DNA from: Mangrovibacterium marinum | GTDB lineage: Bacteria > Bacteroidota > Bacteroidia > Bacteroidales > Prolixibacteraceae | Length of the DNA: 64,000 nucleotides | NCBI RefSeq assembly: GCF_003046625.1 | Contig: NZ_QAAD01000008.1 | Coordinates: 124,001-188,000, forward strand | Reading direction: 5' to 3' | Part shown: piece by piece, positions 1 to 8,232 of the stretch | Position numbering within the stretch: the first letter of the stretch is position 1 | Layout of the letters: the number at the start of each line of letters is the position of its first letter | Notes under the pieces: model-generated | What the model saw: only the letters and a program-made list of their open reading frames with translations | Database searches by the model: none | Told to the model about the DNA's origin: nothing | Position numbers and translations under genes: made by a program

Positions 1-1717
1 GACAACAATAACCGGATTCTTACAGACTCCCTTGGTTACTACTATTTTTGCGCTTTGGGCTGTTTTTATGTTTATATTGGTATTACTTGCAAGCTTAATC
101 AAAAACAAGCGGGAAACGATAAATATAAATCTATTTGACCTGATTGCAGGAAGCTACATCACCTATCGATTTGCTGTCGGTTTCATGAATAAAGGGAGTG
201 ATTATTTCTCCTCTCAGTTTATTGGAGAAGTGGGCATTTGTTTGGTCTACCTGATCATCCGAATAAAAAGGGATTTCTGCAAACCTGTTATTTGGTCGTG
301 TTTGTTTGTTGGTTTTGCTGAAAGCGTACTGGCCATGCTACAGGCGATGCATTTGTTAAATAGTAGTCATGTATTTTTCAACATGACCGGCACGTTCAGC
401 AATCCAGGACAATTGGGCGGTTTTGTTGCTATTCAGCTATTCTTGGTAGGGCATTTAATCGAAAAGTATTGGTCGCGGACTTCCCGATTATTCAAAGTCC
501 TCCTGCTTTCTTTCGCATTACTACTAGTTTCAACCCTCCTTTTAAGTCAATCGCGGGCGGCCTGGCTCGCTGCAATCGGTGGTGGCATTTACGTCCTGTT
601 TTCCTACATGAAGAAATCTCACATAAAACTCAAACCTCAACAATTGAGAGCCATTCGTACCCTCGGCCTTAGCTCTATTGTGCTGCTGATTGTGCTGCTC
701 TACCATTATAAAAAAGACTCGGCCGACGGCCGTTTGCTAATTTGGCGGGTAACTCTGGATATGATCGCCGATCATCCGGTCTTTGGGAGCGGGCCTGGTA
801 CATTCTCTGCCAATTACTTTACATATCAATCTAATTATTTTGCGACCAATCCAGATTCCCGTTTTCTATTGCTGGCAGGCAACCCATCGTATGCCTTTAA
901 CGAGTTTTTACTAGCTGCGGCGGAATTGGGTGCCGTGGGGCTAGGATTTCTACTGTTAATTATCATTTCAGTATTTAACGCAAAGCGGGAGGTGAAGGAG
1001 GATGTATTCCTAAAAGGTGCATTCCTGGCCTTTTGTATTTTTGCCTTCTTTTCCTACCCTTCCTCTGTATTTATGCTGGCGGTTTTACCGGCGGTATTGT
1101 TGGCTATCATGTATTCTCCTTCGTTAATTAAAATGTCTTTTCCATGGGGCATGCAGTTAGTAGTGATCGCTACATCTGTTGCAATCGGTATCATTACATT
1201 GAACCATCATCAATTGCTAAAGAACGCAAGTCTACAATTGCAGATTGTAGCCTCAGCCAAAGATGCGCAACCGACAAGTGCATGTTTTAACCTTAGATCC
1301 AACTATTCCAGATTAAAGAATGAACCTAACTTCCTGTATCCCTACGCTTATTACTTTACTGAAAAACTAACTCATTCGGAGCAGATAAGCATATTGGAAG
1401 ACGCAAGCCAAATAGTTCCCTCCGTTGAAATCTTATGCAAGCTGGGAAAGCAGTATCAGAAAATACATCAATATTCAAAAGCAGAACAATGTTTTACTTT
1501 GTCGGCAAATGTTGTTCCGGCGAGAATTTTACCCAACTACTATTTGTTCGAACTTTACAGAGAGCAGGCAGATACAATTTCAGCTTCAAACATCGCAAAC
1601 AAGCTACTGAATCAGCCTGTTAAAATTGAAAACACCGAAACTATCAAAGCAAAAGCCAAAGCCAGAACCTTTTTAAAACAAACTGCAACCTGCCCCAAAA
1701 CACATCCCGTTGCCTGA
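1..1717 (+). CDS. O-antigen ligase/Wzy-like polytopic membrane protein with C-terminal TPR-like region (5' partial)
   Basis: The reading frame is open to the first base of the window, so the start lies upstream; the TTG at 32 is only an internal candidate. The first ~380 residues form many hydrophobic helices with Wzy/O-antigen ligase features: the SQSRAAWLA segment after a long helix, followed by a periplasmic loop with GSGPGTFSANYF. Residues ~430-545 (numbered from position 32) are soluble and helical with TPR character (LGKQYQKIHQYSKAEQCF). This combination is common in Bacteroidota, where such proteins are annotated as O-antigen ligase family. Family members polymerise or ligate surface glycans in the inner membrane, but no substrate can be inferred here. 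The neighbours are unknown secreted proteins rather than glycosyltransferases. Confidence 0.75.
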   Translation, partial: TTITGFLQTPLVTTIFALWAVFMFILVLLASLIKNKRETININLFDLIAGSYITYRFAVGFMNKGSDYFSSQFIGEVGICLVYLIIRIKRDFCKPVIWSCLFVGFAESVLAMLQAMHLLNSSHVFFNMTGTFSNPGQLGGFVAIQLFLVGHLIEKYWSRTSRLFKVLLLSFALLLVSTLLLSQSRAAWLAAIGGGIYVLFSYMKKSHIKLKPQQLRAIRTLGLSSIVLLIVLLYHYKKDSADGRLLIWRVTLDMIADHPVFGSGPGTFSANYFTYQSNYFATNPDSRFLLLAGNPSYAFNEFLLAAAELGAVGLGFLLLIIISVFNAKREVKEDVFLKGAFLAFCIFAFFSYPSSVFMLAVLPAVLLAIMYSPSLIKMSFPWGMQLVVIATSVAIGIITLNHHQLLKNASLQLQIVASAKDAQPTSACFNLRSNYSRLKNEPNFLYPYAYYFTEKLTHSEQISILEDASQIVPSVEILCKLGKQYQKIHQYSKAEQCFTLSANVVPARILPNYYLFELYREQADTISASNIANKLLNQPVKIENTETIKAKAKARTFLKQTATCPKTHPVA

Positions 1718-1956
1718 ACGAAGGCCGGGAAGAACGAATTTTTACCTACGAAAACAATAAACAAGTCTGGTGGAAAACACCGCAACCAAATAAAAACCAA
1801 ACTCCCATGAATACCAGCTAAACGAAATACAAACTAACCGGCTTCCAAAGTAAATCAGGCTGCCGGTTACGGGTATGGGAAAAACAAAAAGAAGCCTCCA
1901 ACTCCCGAACGCCGAAACAGTTCAAAAAAGCGGAGACTTCAACCAATTTTAATCTC

Positions 1957-1988
1957 GAAGGGGAAGATTCTAGCACAATCTCCCCTTC
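1957..1988 (+). promoter_or_regulatory. Hairpin in the 5' region of the lipoprotein gene
   Basis: The arms GAAGGGGAAGATT and AATCTCCCCTTC pair with one bulged base and a short loop, 19 bases before the ATG at 2008. There is no following T-run, so this is not a standard terminator. It may be a 5' UTR structure. The 290-base gap between the flanking genes has no convincing ORF. Confidence 0.4.
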
Positions 1989-2007
1989 AACTAAAACACA
2001 CGAAAAT

Positions 2008-2844
2008 ATGAAAAATAAATTTTCAACCAGAGATATCATAACACCTGTTTTAAGCCTTCTCCTGATTTCTCTACTTCTTTTTTCTTGTCAAGAAGATGAC
2101 ATTTATATGGAAACTCCTTCATCCTCGGACTTTTTAACAATTACGGGAGGCATAGATACGCCCGGGACACTATACGATCCGATCAATGCAGAGATATACA
2201 GAAGAGCATTTCAGAGAGTGTTATCTGTTTCCAAACAAACTGAAAACCAGGTTGAATTTCTTATCGATTCTGGGTCGGAGATTAATATTTCGGAAGAAAT
2301 CTACAAAAAAATCTCTTCTCATTTAATAGAAGTCATTAGTTCTGGCAAAGTAGCAATTGTAGAGAGGAATGGGATAAATTCGCTGGTTCGTAGCCATGGC
2401 GTTTCATTATCGAAAGTACGTTTAAAGTCGGGGAGTACTGAGTCCGAACCGTATGCAAGGGGAACTTTGTCGGAAGGCGATAATATTTCTCAAAATGTAA
2501 TGAATGGGCTCAAAGATTATGCAGCTAATCCTGATGCTTTCGCAAATACGAATGACATTTGGGATCTATCTTCCGGCAACTTTCCTGCTTCTTCAAACTA
2601 TAAGATGTCAGGTGGCTTCACTTACAAGGGGTATAGTTTTAGTTACTTTGTTGGCAATTCATGTGAAGCATGGGATCAGCTTGGGAATTGCCCAGACAAT
2701 GACATCAACACAAATCAAATAACCCGGGAGGCAGGTGGGACCTATCATTTCTCAATCGATAATACCATGCAGCTACCGATTGCGAATATTAGCACTTCAG
2801 ATCCAAAGGGATTCGAGGTTATGAAAGAGTTTTTGGGTTGGTGA
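2008..2844 (+). CDS. Lipoprotein of unknown function
   Basis: A 278-residue protein with a basic N-terminus, a hydrophobic segment and a lipobox ending LLFSC (Cys at about 27), so it is predicted to be a lipid-anchored envelope protein. The mature part is polar, with a C-terminal Gly/Tyr/Ser-rich section containing two cysteines (SCEAWDQLGNC) that could form a disulfide. I do not recognise a family. It follows the O-antigen-ligase-like gene on the same strand and precedes another secreted unknown, which suggests a surface cassette. The ATG is supported by the signal peptide that begins directly at it. Confidence 0.7.
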   Translation: MKNKFSTRDIITPVLSLLLISLLLFSCQEDDIYMETPSSSDFLTITGGIDTPGTLYDPINAEIYRRAFQRVLSVSKQTENQVEFLIDSGSEINISEEIYKKISSHLIEVISSGKVAIVERNGINSLVRSHGVSLSKVRLKSGSTESEPYARGTLSEGDNISQNVMNGLKDYAANPDAFANTNDIWDLSSGNFPASSNYKMSGGFTYKGYSFSYFVGNSCEAWDQLGNCPDNDINTNQITREAGGTYHFSIDNTMQLPIANISTSDPKGFEVMKEFLGW

Positions 2845-2872
2845 CCCGCTGTTTAAACTGAAAAAAGTTAAT

Positions 2873-2908
2873 ACCTCAGAGTAATCTTCAATAAGTTTGC
2901 TCTGAGGT
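2873..2908 (+). promoter_or_regulatory. Hairpin between two surface-protein genes
   Basis: ACCTCAGAG at 2873-2881 and CTCTGAGGT at 2900-2908 are perfect inverted repeats around an AT-rich loop. No T-run follows. It could be a weak terminator of the upstream lipoprotein gene or a processing site; the next ATG is 26 bases downstream. Confidence 0.4.
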
Positions 2909-2934
2909 TCTAGGTTAAATTAAACTTGCTACCA

Positions 2935-3585
2935 ATGAAATATGTTAATCCGAGGTTTGTGATCGTTTTAACCCTTACTTTCCTTCTACTTCAATCAAAA
3001 AGTGGAGGAGCTCAAAATCATAGAAGTCTAATTTGTGAAATGGACTCCTTTTTTCGTCAAACGCTAATTGTCACTTACGGTGAACTTGCAGACGAACAGC
3101 TCTATTTGAAGTTTTTTTCTGACTATATTGAAAAAAGAGGAGTTGTCCGTTTGAATATCGACCGTGAAGAATTGAATAAAATCAATAAGTCATTGTTTAT
3201 TGATCGTGTTTATACCTATTTTTTTCCGAAAATAATTTTCGCAGATGAATTTGAATCTCTTCCGGCAGATGAGATAAGAAATAGTCTTATTTTTTTGGGA
3301 AAGAAAGATAATTTGCTGACTAAATATGGAGTGTACTTGACCGGAGAAGGTTATATCGAGGATCTTAAAATCAGGAACCAAAGTAACCCATTCGTTTTTG
3401 AGTTGTACGAATATCGCAAGTTGACAGGAATTGTGTCTTATTTCTACTGTGCATATTTTGTTATGAATAACCCAGGTTGTCTAAAGGTGCAGTCGACCAG
3501 AGACCTGATAGCAGTTATTTTTTGGAAGTTCCTGTGTGACCAATCCGAAATAAGATTTTACCTGACCAGACATGAATCGGAATAG
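2935..3585 (+). CDS. Secreted protein of unknown function
   Basis: 216 residues from the ATG at 2935. A TTG at 2926 would add three residues, but the ATG sits directly before the signal peptide. The N-terminus (KYVNPRF, then a hydrophobic core ending near SGGAQ) looks like a Sec signal peptide cut around residue 26. The rest is rich in aromatic and charged residues, with helical stretches and a few cysteines. No family is recognised. The 3' end overlaps the small ORF at 3572 by 14 bases, suggesting the two were once translationally coupled. Confidence 0.6.
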   Translation: MKYVNPRFVIVLTLTFLLLQSKSGGAQNHRSLICEMDSFFRQTLIVTYGELADEQLYLKFFSDYIEKRGVVRLNIDREELNKINKSLFIDRVYTYFFPKIIFADEFESLPADEIRNSLIFLGKKDNLLTKYGVYLTGEGYIEDLKIRNQSNPFVFELYEYRKLTGIVSYFYCAYFVMNNPGCLKVQSTRDLIAVIFWKFLCDQSEIRFYLTRHESE

Positions 3586-3751
3586 GCCTGCTCTACCTCT
3601 TGAAGTATTCTTTCTTGCCCTCTTTACCGGGAGTGTATTCCTCACTTCCGGTAAATTTGTAAACACAACCAATAGCCCCAAGTTCTACTTTACGGTTTCG
3701 ACATTACTTGTTGCGCTCATCTTTTTTACCGCGTTTGATTGCAAATCCTGA
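3572..3751 (+). pseudogene. 59-codon fragment resembling the N-terminus of an O-antigen-ligase-like protein
   Basis: The ATG at 3572 lies inside the end of the upstream secreted-protein gene and opens 59 codons to TGA at 3749. The peptide has two hydrophobic segments (LPLEVFFLALFTGSVFL and FTVSTLLVALIFFTAF) separated by a short polar linker containing NTTNSPKFYF. This layout resembles the first part of the ligase-like gene at the window start (NTITGFLQTPLVTTIF before its first clear helix). No continuation is visible after the stop in any frame, so it is most likely a truncated paralogue. A genuine small two-helix membrane protein is the alternative. Confidence 0.45.
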
Positions 3752-3820
3752 CCAGCCACCCCGAGCAATGTTGGTGCATATCCGGAAGAGCGGGTTTGGG
3801 CTTGCTTTATAGCTCGTCTG

Positions 3821-3870
3821 CATTTCAGCTATTCTAAAGCTCTAAACTTTGGAATAGCTGAAATGTTTTG
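3821..3870. terminator. Bidirectional intrinsic terminator
   Basis: CATTTCAGCTATTC (3821-3834) and GAATAGCTGAAATG (3852-3865) are perfect 14-base inverted repeats and the pairing can continue inward. It lies between the plus-strand surface genes and the minus-strand barrel gene and is followed by TTTTG on the plus strand. Confidence 0.8.
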
Positions 3871-4359
3871 TTAAAAGAAAAATCCCAAGGCGATAACAGC
3901 ATGAGAGTCTTCCTGCTGCAGCAGCATATATTCGAGCGTCAAGTTGAGGTGCTTTACCATTTTGGCTCCAACCCGCACTGAGCCCCCAAAGTAATCAAAA
4001 TCAACTAGTCCGGCACCGATACCTCCATACAGGTCGAAATTATGTTTTTTGAAAAAATGATAGTTCGAAATAATAAAATCGGTATCAACTTTATTATTGT
4101 CGTCGGTATCGCTGCTGATTTTTAGAACAGAACGTGCTGTTTGAAAGCCAAGGTCGATAGGAATTGATTTTAAGTTGTACCGATATTCGAATCTTAAGTA
4201 AGGGCCAATTCCCCCGTTGTTATAGAGATTGTTATCGGCACCGAAAGTCATCCCTAACCCAAACTCAATATCACTCCGCTTGAATTCTTTATTTTTTTCT
4301 TGTGCTTCTGCCGAAATCGCAAAAGCAATTGCTACAAACAATAATGCTATTTGTTTCAT
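3871..4359 (-). CDS. Small outer-membrane beta-barrel protein
   Basis: 162 residues with a clean signal peptide (MKQIALLFVAIAFAISAEAQ). Short alternating-hydrophobic strands rich in Gly and Tyr follow, and the protein ends in phenylalanines (ALGFFF), as expected for insertion into the outer membrane by the Bam machinery. The length fits an 8-stranded barrel. It starts 26 bases downstream of the broken lipoprotein gene on the same strand, so the two were probably co-transcribed. No specific function can be given. Confidence 0.7.
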   Translation of the reverse strand: MKQIALLFVAIAFAISAEAQEKNKEFKRSDIEFGLGMTFGADNNLYNNGGIGPYLRFEYRYNLKSIPIDLGFQTARSVLKISSDTDDNNKVDTDFIISNYHFFKKHNFDLYGGIGAGLVDFDYFGGSVRVGAKMVKHLNLTLEYMLLQQEDSHAVIALGFFF

Positions 4360-4385
4360 GTTTTAAATATTACGTATTATTTTTT

Positions 4386-5791
4386 TTACTTTTTAACAAT
4401 TACAGCTCCTCCCCAAGTACTACCAAGCCTTCCTCCGACATAGGTGTAAGCTTTTTGAATCGTAAAACGATCCGAACTGCTTTGTCCTACGGATTGAACA
4501 GCTTCCTTAACATTTGACGGAAGATCTGCTAAGTCGATCGTTACTTTGAATGCGATATCAGAGTTGAAGACTTTCCTGAGTTTTTCGACGTTATCTTCTC
4601 GTAATTCACCTTTTGTGTTGTAAAAATAGACTTTATCCTTTGTAAAAAACACAACAGATTCCATCTTATCAAGATCGATACTATAGCCAGTCATATTGGT
4701 TAAATAGCGACGAAGCGCGGTTGATCCTGATTCCAGTGCATTTTGTAGCTCTGTATTATCTTTATATTCAATTCCCATAATGTAGGTGATCCAGGTACTT
4801 ATATTGAATCCAGGGACTCTTCCGTATTCGTAGCCTAACAATTGAGGAGTTGCATTTGCAGGGTAGGCATATTTGCCCGGTTTAAGGGCCATTATTACAT
4901 TTTTCCATCCGATTGCGATCTCGTCAGCCTCGGTTCCACTCCAACCGATCCAATTCTTTTTCTGCATTTCTCCCATGATTCCAATTTCGGAATACGCTAC
5001 ATAGTCATAGAAATAGAGTTTGCATTTCATTCTTCTTTTCGATGACAGCTTGTCATAGACAGCCTTGTTGCGGCCGAAAAGATCTTGTAGCCAGCCTCCA
5101 ACGATCGTTCTTTAGTCAGCGTCAAACTCCTCAAAATTAGAAGTTGGAACATCAATTGACGTACTCTTTGTTTGATAGCTAATGTTCTTGTCGTCGACTG
5201 TTGTAGAATCTCCAATTTCAATGGTCATATCATCAGCGAATGTCTTATATAAGAATATTCCATCAGCCAATTGATATGTGTTGGGGGCGGTTTCTATTCC
5301 AGATAGTACGCGTAGTGAATCGAAATTAGCTCTCGCATAATCGGCATTATATTCACTATAATAGAATGTGCCTTCAGGTGCGATCCGATAAACGGTATCT
5401 CCAACCTGTATTTCTCCGTTAACATTGAGAAGTGCAGCGAAATTTTCGTTTGGAACAAGGTCAGCATAGCCCATTGCATCATAATAGCTAAGCGTGCTAT
5501 CTGCTCCTGCATTGCTGGAATTTGCTGACTTAAGTTTAATTAATGGGCAGGTCGCGAATAGACTTACAAAATTTTCAGGCTTATTTACAATTGCAGATTT
5601 TGTGTTCGTTTGTTCGTTCCCCAATAGTGCTTTTAATTCATCTTTCGATGATAGTTTGATATAAGCACTAGCATTCGAGTCATCATATAAAACAACTGGA
5701 TCATTAACGATTACATTATTTTCATGATTGCATGCAGATAAAGTACTACAAAAAATCAGAGCATAGAGAGAGAGAGGTTACATTTAGTCAT
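4386..5791 (-). pseudogene. Broken lipoprotein gene (frameshift in a CT tract plus an internal TAA)
   Basis: Three pieces read as one protein. The ATG at 5791 starts a lipoprotein signal peptide but runs out of frame across a (CT)6 tract and stops at 5756. Just after the tract the main frame continues with a hydrophobic stretch and lipobox (LIFCSTLSAC), then about 215 codons to TAA at 5114-5112. Beyond that TAA the same frame stays open (RTIVGGWLQDLFGRNKAVYD and on), running into the ORF that begins at ATG 5030 and ends at 4386. Losing one CT unit would restore the first join. The internal TAA needs a substitution or readthrough. Intact length would be about 468 codons. The C-terminal part has the Trp/Gly-rich look of Bacteroidota lipoproteins of unknown function (QKKNWIGWSG). 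The ATG at 5030 could still yield a 214-residue product lacking a signal peptide. Confidence 0.65.
5765..5777 (-). repeat. (CT)6 dinucleotide tract in a signal-peptide coding region
   Basis: On the minus strand six CT units lie between the fifth codon (AAC) after the ATG at 5791 and the hydrophobic core of the lipoprotein signal peptide. As read the frame is out by one base. Deleting one unit (-2) or adding two (+4) puts the ATG in frame with the lipobox. Confidence 0.6.
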
Positions 5792-5904
5792 TATATTTGA
5801 ATATTTATTAATAAAACATACTTAATGCATGTTTTAGTAAAAAGGTAACCCTGAGCGAGACACAAAAATAGAAAATACGATATTTATAGAGCGGTGTCAA
5901 TGTC

Positions 5905-5933
5905 AATTCAATTTCGTTTGAAGCGATTGAATT
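5905..5933. promoter_or_regulatory. AT-rich inverted repeat upstream of the broken lipoprotein gene
   Basis: AATTCAAT (5905-5912) and ATTGAATT (5926-5933) are perfect arms about 115 bases upstream of the ATG at 5791. This is a possible operator or hairpin. The roughly 350-base stretch 5792-6140 otherwise holds only terminator structures, and I see no credible gene in it. Confidence 0.3.
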
Positions 5934-6025
5934 CTGAATGTAGCACTGGTGCAGTTTATAGTAGAATTGGCTTTTTTTACCTTTCCAATGTTTTAGATCT
6001 TGGAAAAGTATTGATTGTGACGAAT

Positions 6026-6064
6026 AAAAAAGCTCCGCCTCAAATTCGAGGACGGAGCTTTTTC
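6026..6064. terminator. Terminator at the end of the arg/pro gene run
   Basis: AAAAGCTCCG and CGGAGCTTTT form a strong stem flanked by A and T runs on both sides, so it can work in both directions. On the minus strand it lies about 75 bases after the argB stop, and so would end the arg transcript. Confidence 0.85.
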
Positions 6065-6097
6065 GATTGTATTTAAAATGCTTATTTGTTCTCATTA

Positions 6098-6128
6098 TTG
6101 ACCGGGTGACTGGAAGTCAACCGGTCAA
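6098..6128. repeat. Palindromic hairpin after argB
   Basis: TTGACCGG pairs with CCGGTCAA and TGAC with GTCA around a 5-base loop, with one mismatch. A close relative with the same GACCGGGTGA arm lies between rsgA and arsB at 40551-40578, so this looks like a small dispersed hairpin found at gene ends. Confidence 0.55.
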
Positions 6129-6140
6129 CAATCAGGCAAC

Positions 6141-6917
6141 TTAGTCGGGCAATAAGCTGGTGCCGCCGGTTTGCAGACCGGGGATGTTGGTAATGCGCAC
6201 TTTCGACACACCTTTGCTGATGGCATTAAAGCTATTGTCCAGCTTGGGGATCATGCCCGCGTGAATGGCGCCACTTTCCTGAAGCGCCTTAAACTGCGCG
6301 TGGTTCAGCGAGTCAATCACCGAGTTGTCGTCCTCCGAATCTTCCAGTACCCCCGGCTTCTCGAAACAGAACACCAGTTCCACATCGAAATGGCCGGCAA
6401 AAGCTACAGCTGCTTCGGCCGCAATGGTGTCGGCATTCACATTCAACATACTGCCCTGCTTATCGTGCGACAGGGGCGCCAGCACGGGAATCACTTTCTT
6501 CTCGAGCAGCAGGTTCAGCTCGGCCACATTTACAGCTACAATATCGCCCACAAAACCATAGTCGATGGTTTTTACCGGGCGCTTTACCGCTTGCATATAG
6601 TTGAGGTCGGCGCCGGTTAGCCCGATGGCATTCAGACCCAGCGCTTGCAGTTGTGCCACAATGTTCTTGTTCACCAGTCCGCCATACACCATGGTTACCA
6701 CTTCGAGCATGGCCTGGTCGGTAATGCGGCGGCCTTCCACCATTTGGGTTTCAATGCCCAGGCGTTCGGCCATGGCTGTTGCCGATCGGCCACCACCATG
6801 TACCAGTACTTTTAATCCTTCCAGTTTCGAAAAACGAGCCAGCAAATCGGCCAAAGAGTCCTTCTCCTCAACCACTTTGCCGCCAACTTTTACGATTGTG
6901 AGCTTTTGTGTCGTCAT
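6141..6917 (-). CDS. argB: N-acyl-glutamate kinase (ArgB)
   Basis: A 258-residue amino acid kinase family protein that phosphorylates the gamma-carboxyl of the N-acylated glutamate, the second step of arginine synthesis. Visible motifs are the phosphate-binding VKVGGK at 9-14, the HGGG loop at 40-43, GMIPK with the second catalytic lysine near 225, and the C-terminal RITN nucleotide segment. The length matches short ArgB enzymes. It is the last of ten co-directional arg/pro genes. The acyl group is probably succinyl rather than acetyl, inferred from the adjacent carbamoyltransferase. Confidence 0.92.
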   Translation of the reverse strand: MTTQKLTIVKVGGKVVEEKDSLADLLARFSKLEGLKVLVHGGGRSATAMAERLGIETQMVEGRRITDQAMLEVVTMVYGGLVNKNIVAQLQALGLNAIGLTGADLNYMQAVKRPVKTIDYGFVGDIVAVNVAELNLLLEKKVIPVLAPLSHDKQGSMLNVNADTIAAEAAVAFAGHFDVELVFCFEKPGVLEDSEDDNSVIDSLNHAQFKALQESGAIHAGMIPKLDNSFNAISKGVSKVRITNIPGLQTGGTSLLPD

Positions 6918-6963
6918 AAAATGTAGAATATCGAATAATCAATAAGAAATGTAAAAGTATGAA

Positions 6964-7084
6964 ATGTCATTTGTTGTCATTCTTAGTCATTAGGTCACTT
7001 GTTGTGCCGGTGTGTTGACTATCGAATGACCATCAATGACTATTTAATGACCATGAATGACAATTAAACGACCATCGAATGACA
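6964..7084. repeat. Spacer with opposing GTCATT / AATGAC repeats
   Basis: The left half carries GTCATT three times and the right half carries AATGAC or a close variant about five times, so the spacer between argF' and argB can fold into a long imperfect hairpin. A similar, shorter arrangement lies between argD and proC (11663-11738). No gene is seen here. Confidence 0.55.
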
Positions 7085-7090
7085 TTCTTC

Positions 7091-8041
7091 CTATTTCATC
7101 TGATCCAACAACAGTTTCAGCACGGTTTGGGCCGAGAACAGGCGATTGCCGGCTTCTTCCACAACAATGGAGTTGGGGCTGTCGATCACCGAGTCGCTCA
7201 CAATCATGTTCCGGCGCACCGGCAAACAGTGCATAAACTTCGCGTTATTGGTTACGGCCATCTGGCGGTCGCTCACGGTCCAGTCACGGTCTTGCGACAG
7301 GATTTTACCATAGTCGTTGTAGGCCGCCCAGTTTTTGGCGTAGATGAAATCGGCGCCTTCAAATGCTTTCATCTGGTCGTACTCCGGTTTCAGGTCGCCC
7401 ATAAACTCGGGAGCCAGTTCGTAGCCTTCGGGGTGGGTAACCACCAGCTCGTAGTCGGTTGCACGCATCCACTCAACAAACGAGTTGGGCACGGCCTGCG
7501 GCAGGGCGCGTGGGTGCGGCGCCCAGGTCATCACCACTTTGGGGCGGGCTTTGGTTTTGTGTTCCTCAATGGTCAGGTGGTCGGCAAACGACTGCAAGGG
7601 GTGGCGTGTTGCCGCCTCCATGCTCACAACGGGCACCCCGCTGTAATCGATAAACTGCTGGATGATTTTCTCCTCGTAATCGTCGGCTTTGTTTTCGAAT
7701 TTGGCAAACGAACGCACACCAATAATGTCACAATATTTGCCGATTACCGGCACGGCTTCGCGAATATGTTCCGGCTTGTCGCCATCCATAATCACGCCCA
7801 GCTCGGTTTCCAGTTTCCAGCCGCCTTCGTTAATGTCGAAAACAATCACATTCATCCCCAGGTTCAATCCGGCCTTTTGTGTGCTTAAGCGGGTGCGTAA
7901 GCTCGAGTTGAAAAAGACCAGCAGCAGGGTTTTGTTTTTGCCCAAATCCTGGTACTTGTAAGGATCCTTTTTTAATTCCAAAGCCAGCTTCAGGGCTTCA
8001 TCCAGGTTGTCTAAATCGTGAACCGATGTGAAATGTTTCAT
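7091..8041 (-). CDS. argF': N-succinylornithine carbamoyltransferase (ArgF')
   Basis: 316 residues of the N-acyl-ornithine carbamoyltransferase branch, which transfers carbamoyl from carbamoyl phosphate to an acylated ornithine to give N-acyl-citrulline. It has the SLRTR phosphate loop (47-51) where ordinary OTCases have STRTR, HPLQ (147-150), MTWAPHPRALPQAVPNS (171-187) with the proline-rich loop of this branch, and HCLPVRR (271-277). Residue 90 is Pro in DGDKPEH. From my knowledge of the family, Pro at this place marks the succinyl-specific Bacteroides fragilis enzyme, while Glu marks the acetyl-specific Xanthomonas enzyme. It lies between proA and argB. Confidence 0.9.
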   Translation of the reverse strand: MKHFTSVHDLDNLDEALKLALELKKDPYKYQDLGKNKTLLLVFFNSSLRTRLSTQKAGLNLGMNVIVFDINEGGWKLETELGVIMDGDKPEHIREAVPVIGKYCDIIGVRSFAKFENKADDYEEKIIQQFIDYSGVPVVSMEAATRHPLQSFADHLTIEEHKTKARPKVVMTWAPHPRALPQAVPNSFVEWMRATDYELVVTHPEGYELAPEFMGDLKPEYDQMKAFEGADFIYAKNWAAYNDYGKILSQDRDWTVSDRQMAVTNNAKFMHCLPVRRNMIVSDSVIDSPNSIVVEEAGNRLFSAQTVLKLLLDQMK

Positions 8042-8070
8042 ATTTTATCGTTTTAGAAGCCTCTCCCCAA

Positions 8071-8089
8071 CCCTCTCCGGAGGAGAGGG
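8071..8089. repeat. GC-rich hairpin in the argF'-proA spacer
   Basis: CCCTCTCC and GGAGAGGG pair around a 3-base loop. The 191-base spacer has a further C-rich/G-rich pair near 8205-8230. No gene or T-run is present. Confidence 0.45.
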
Positions 8090-8232
8090 AGTAAAGTGTG
8101 CATTCATCTGTTGTTTCTTATTATTAAGACTTTAGTTCGTTTCTATTTTTCTATCCATTAATTCATCCGGTACTGTTGTCCCTCTCAGTTTATGGCTTTC
8201 TCTCCCCTGGGGGCGAGTCGGAGGGGGCTTCA

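Noticed and set aside
1718-2007. Coding continuation between the ligase-like gene and the lipoprotein
   Set aside because: The frame in register with the lipoprotein is open for stretches but is broken by a TAA near 1819 and reads as A-rich low-complexity sequence; the signal peptide at 2008 marks the real start.
5808-6095. 95-codon minus-strand ORF upstream of the broken lipoprotein gene
   Set aside because: It reads through the strong bidirectional terminator at 6026-6064 and has no signal peptide or motif.
7079-7888. 269-codon plus-strand ORF opposite argF'
   Set aside because: His/Val-rich translation typical of the antisense of a GC-rich coding region; argF' is certain on the other strand. 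The same applies to long antisense ORFs over speA, GH92, proB, argD and gltB.
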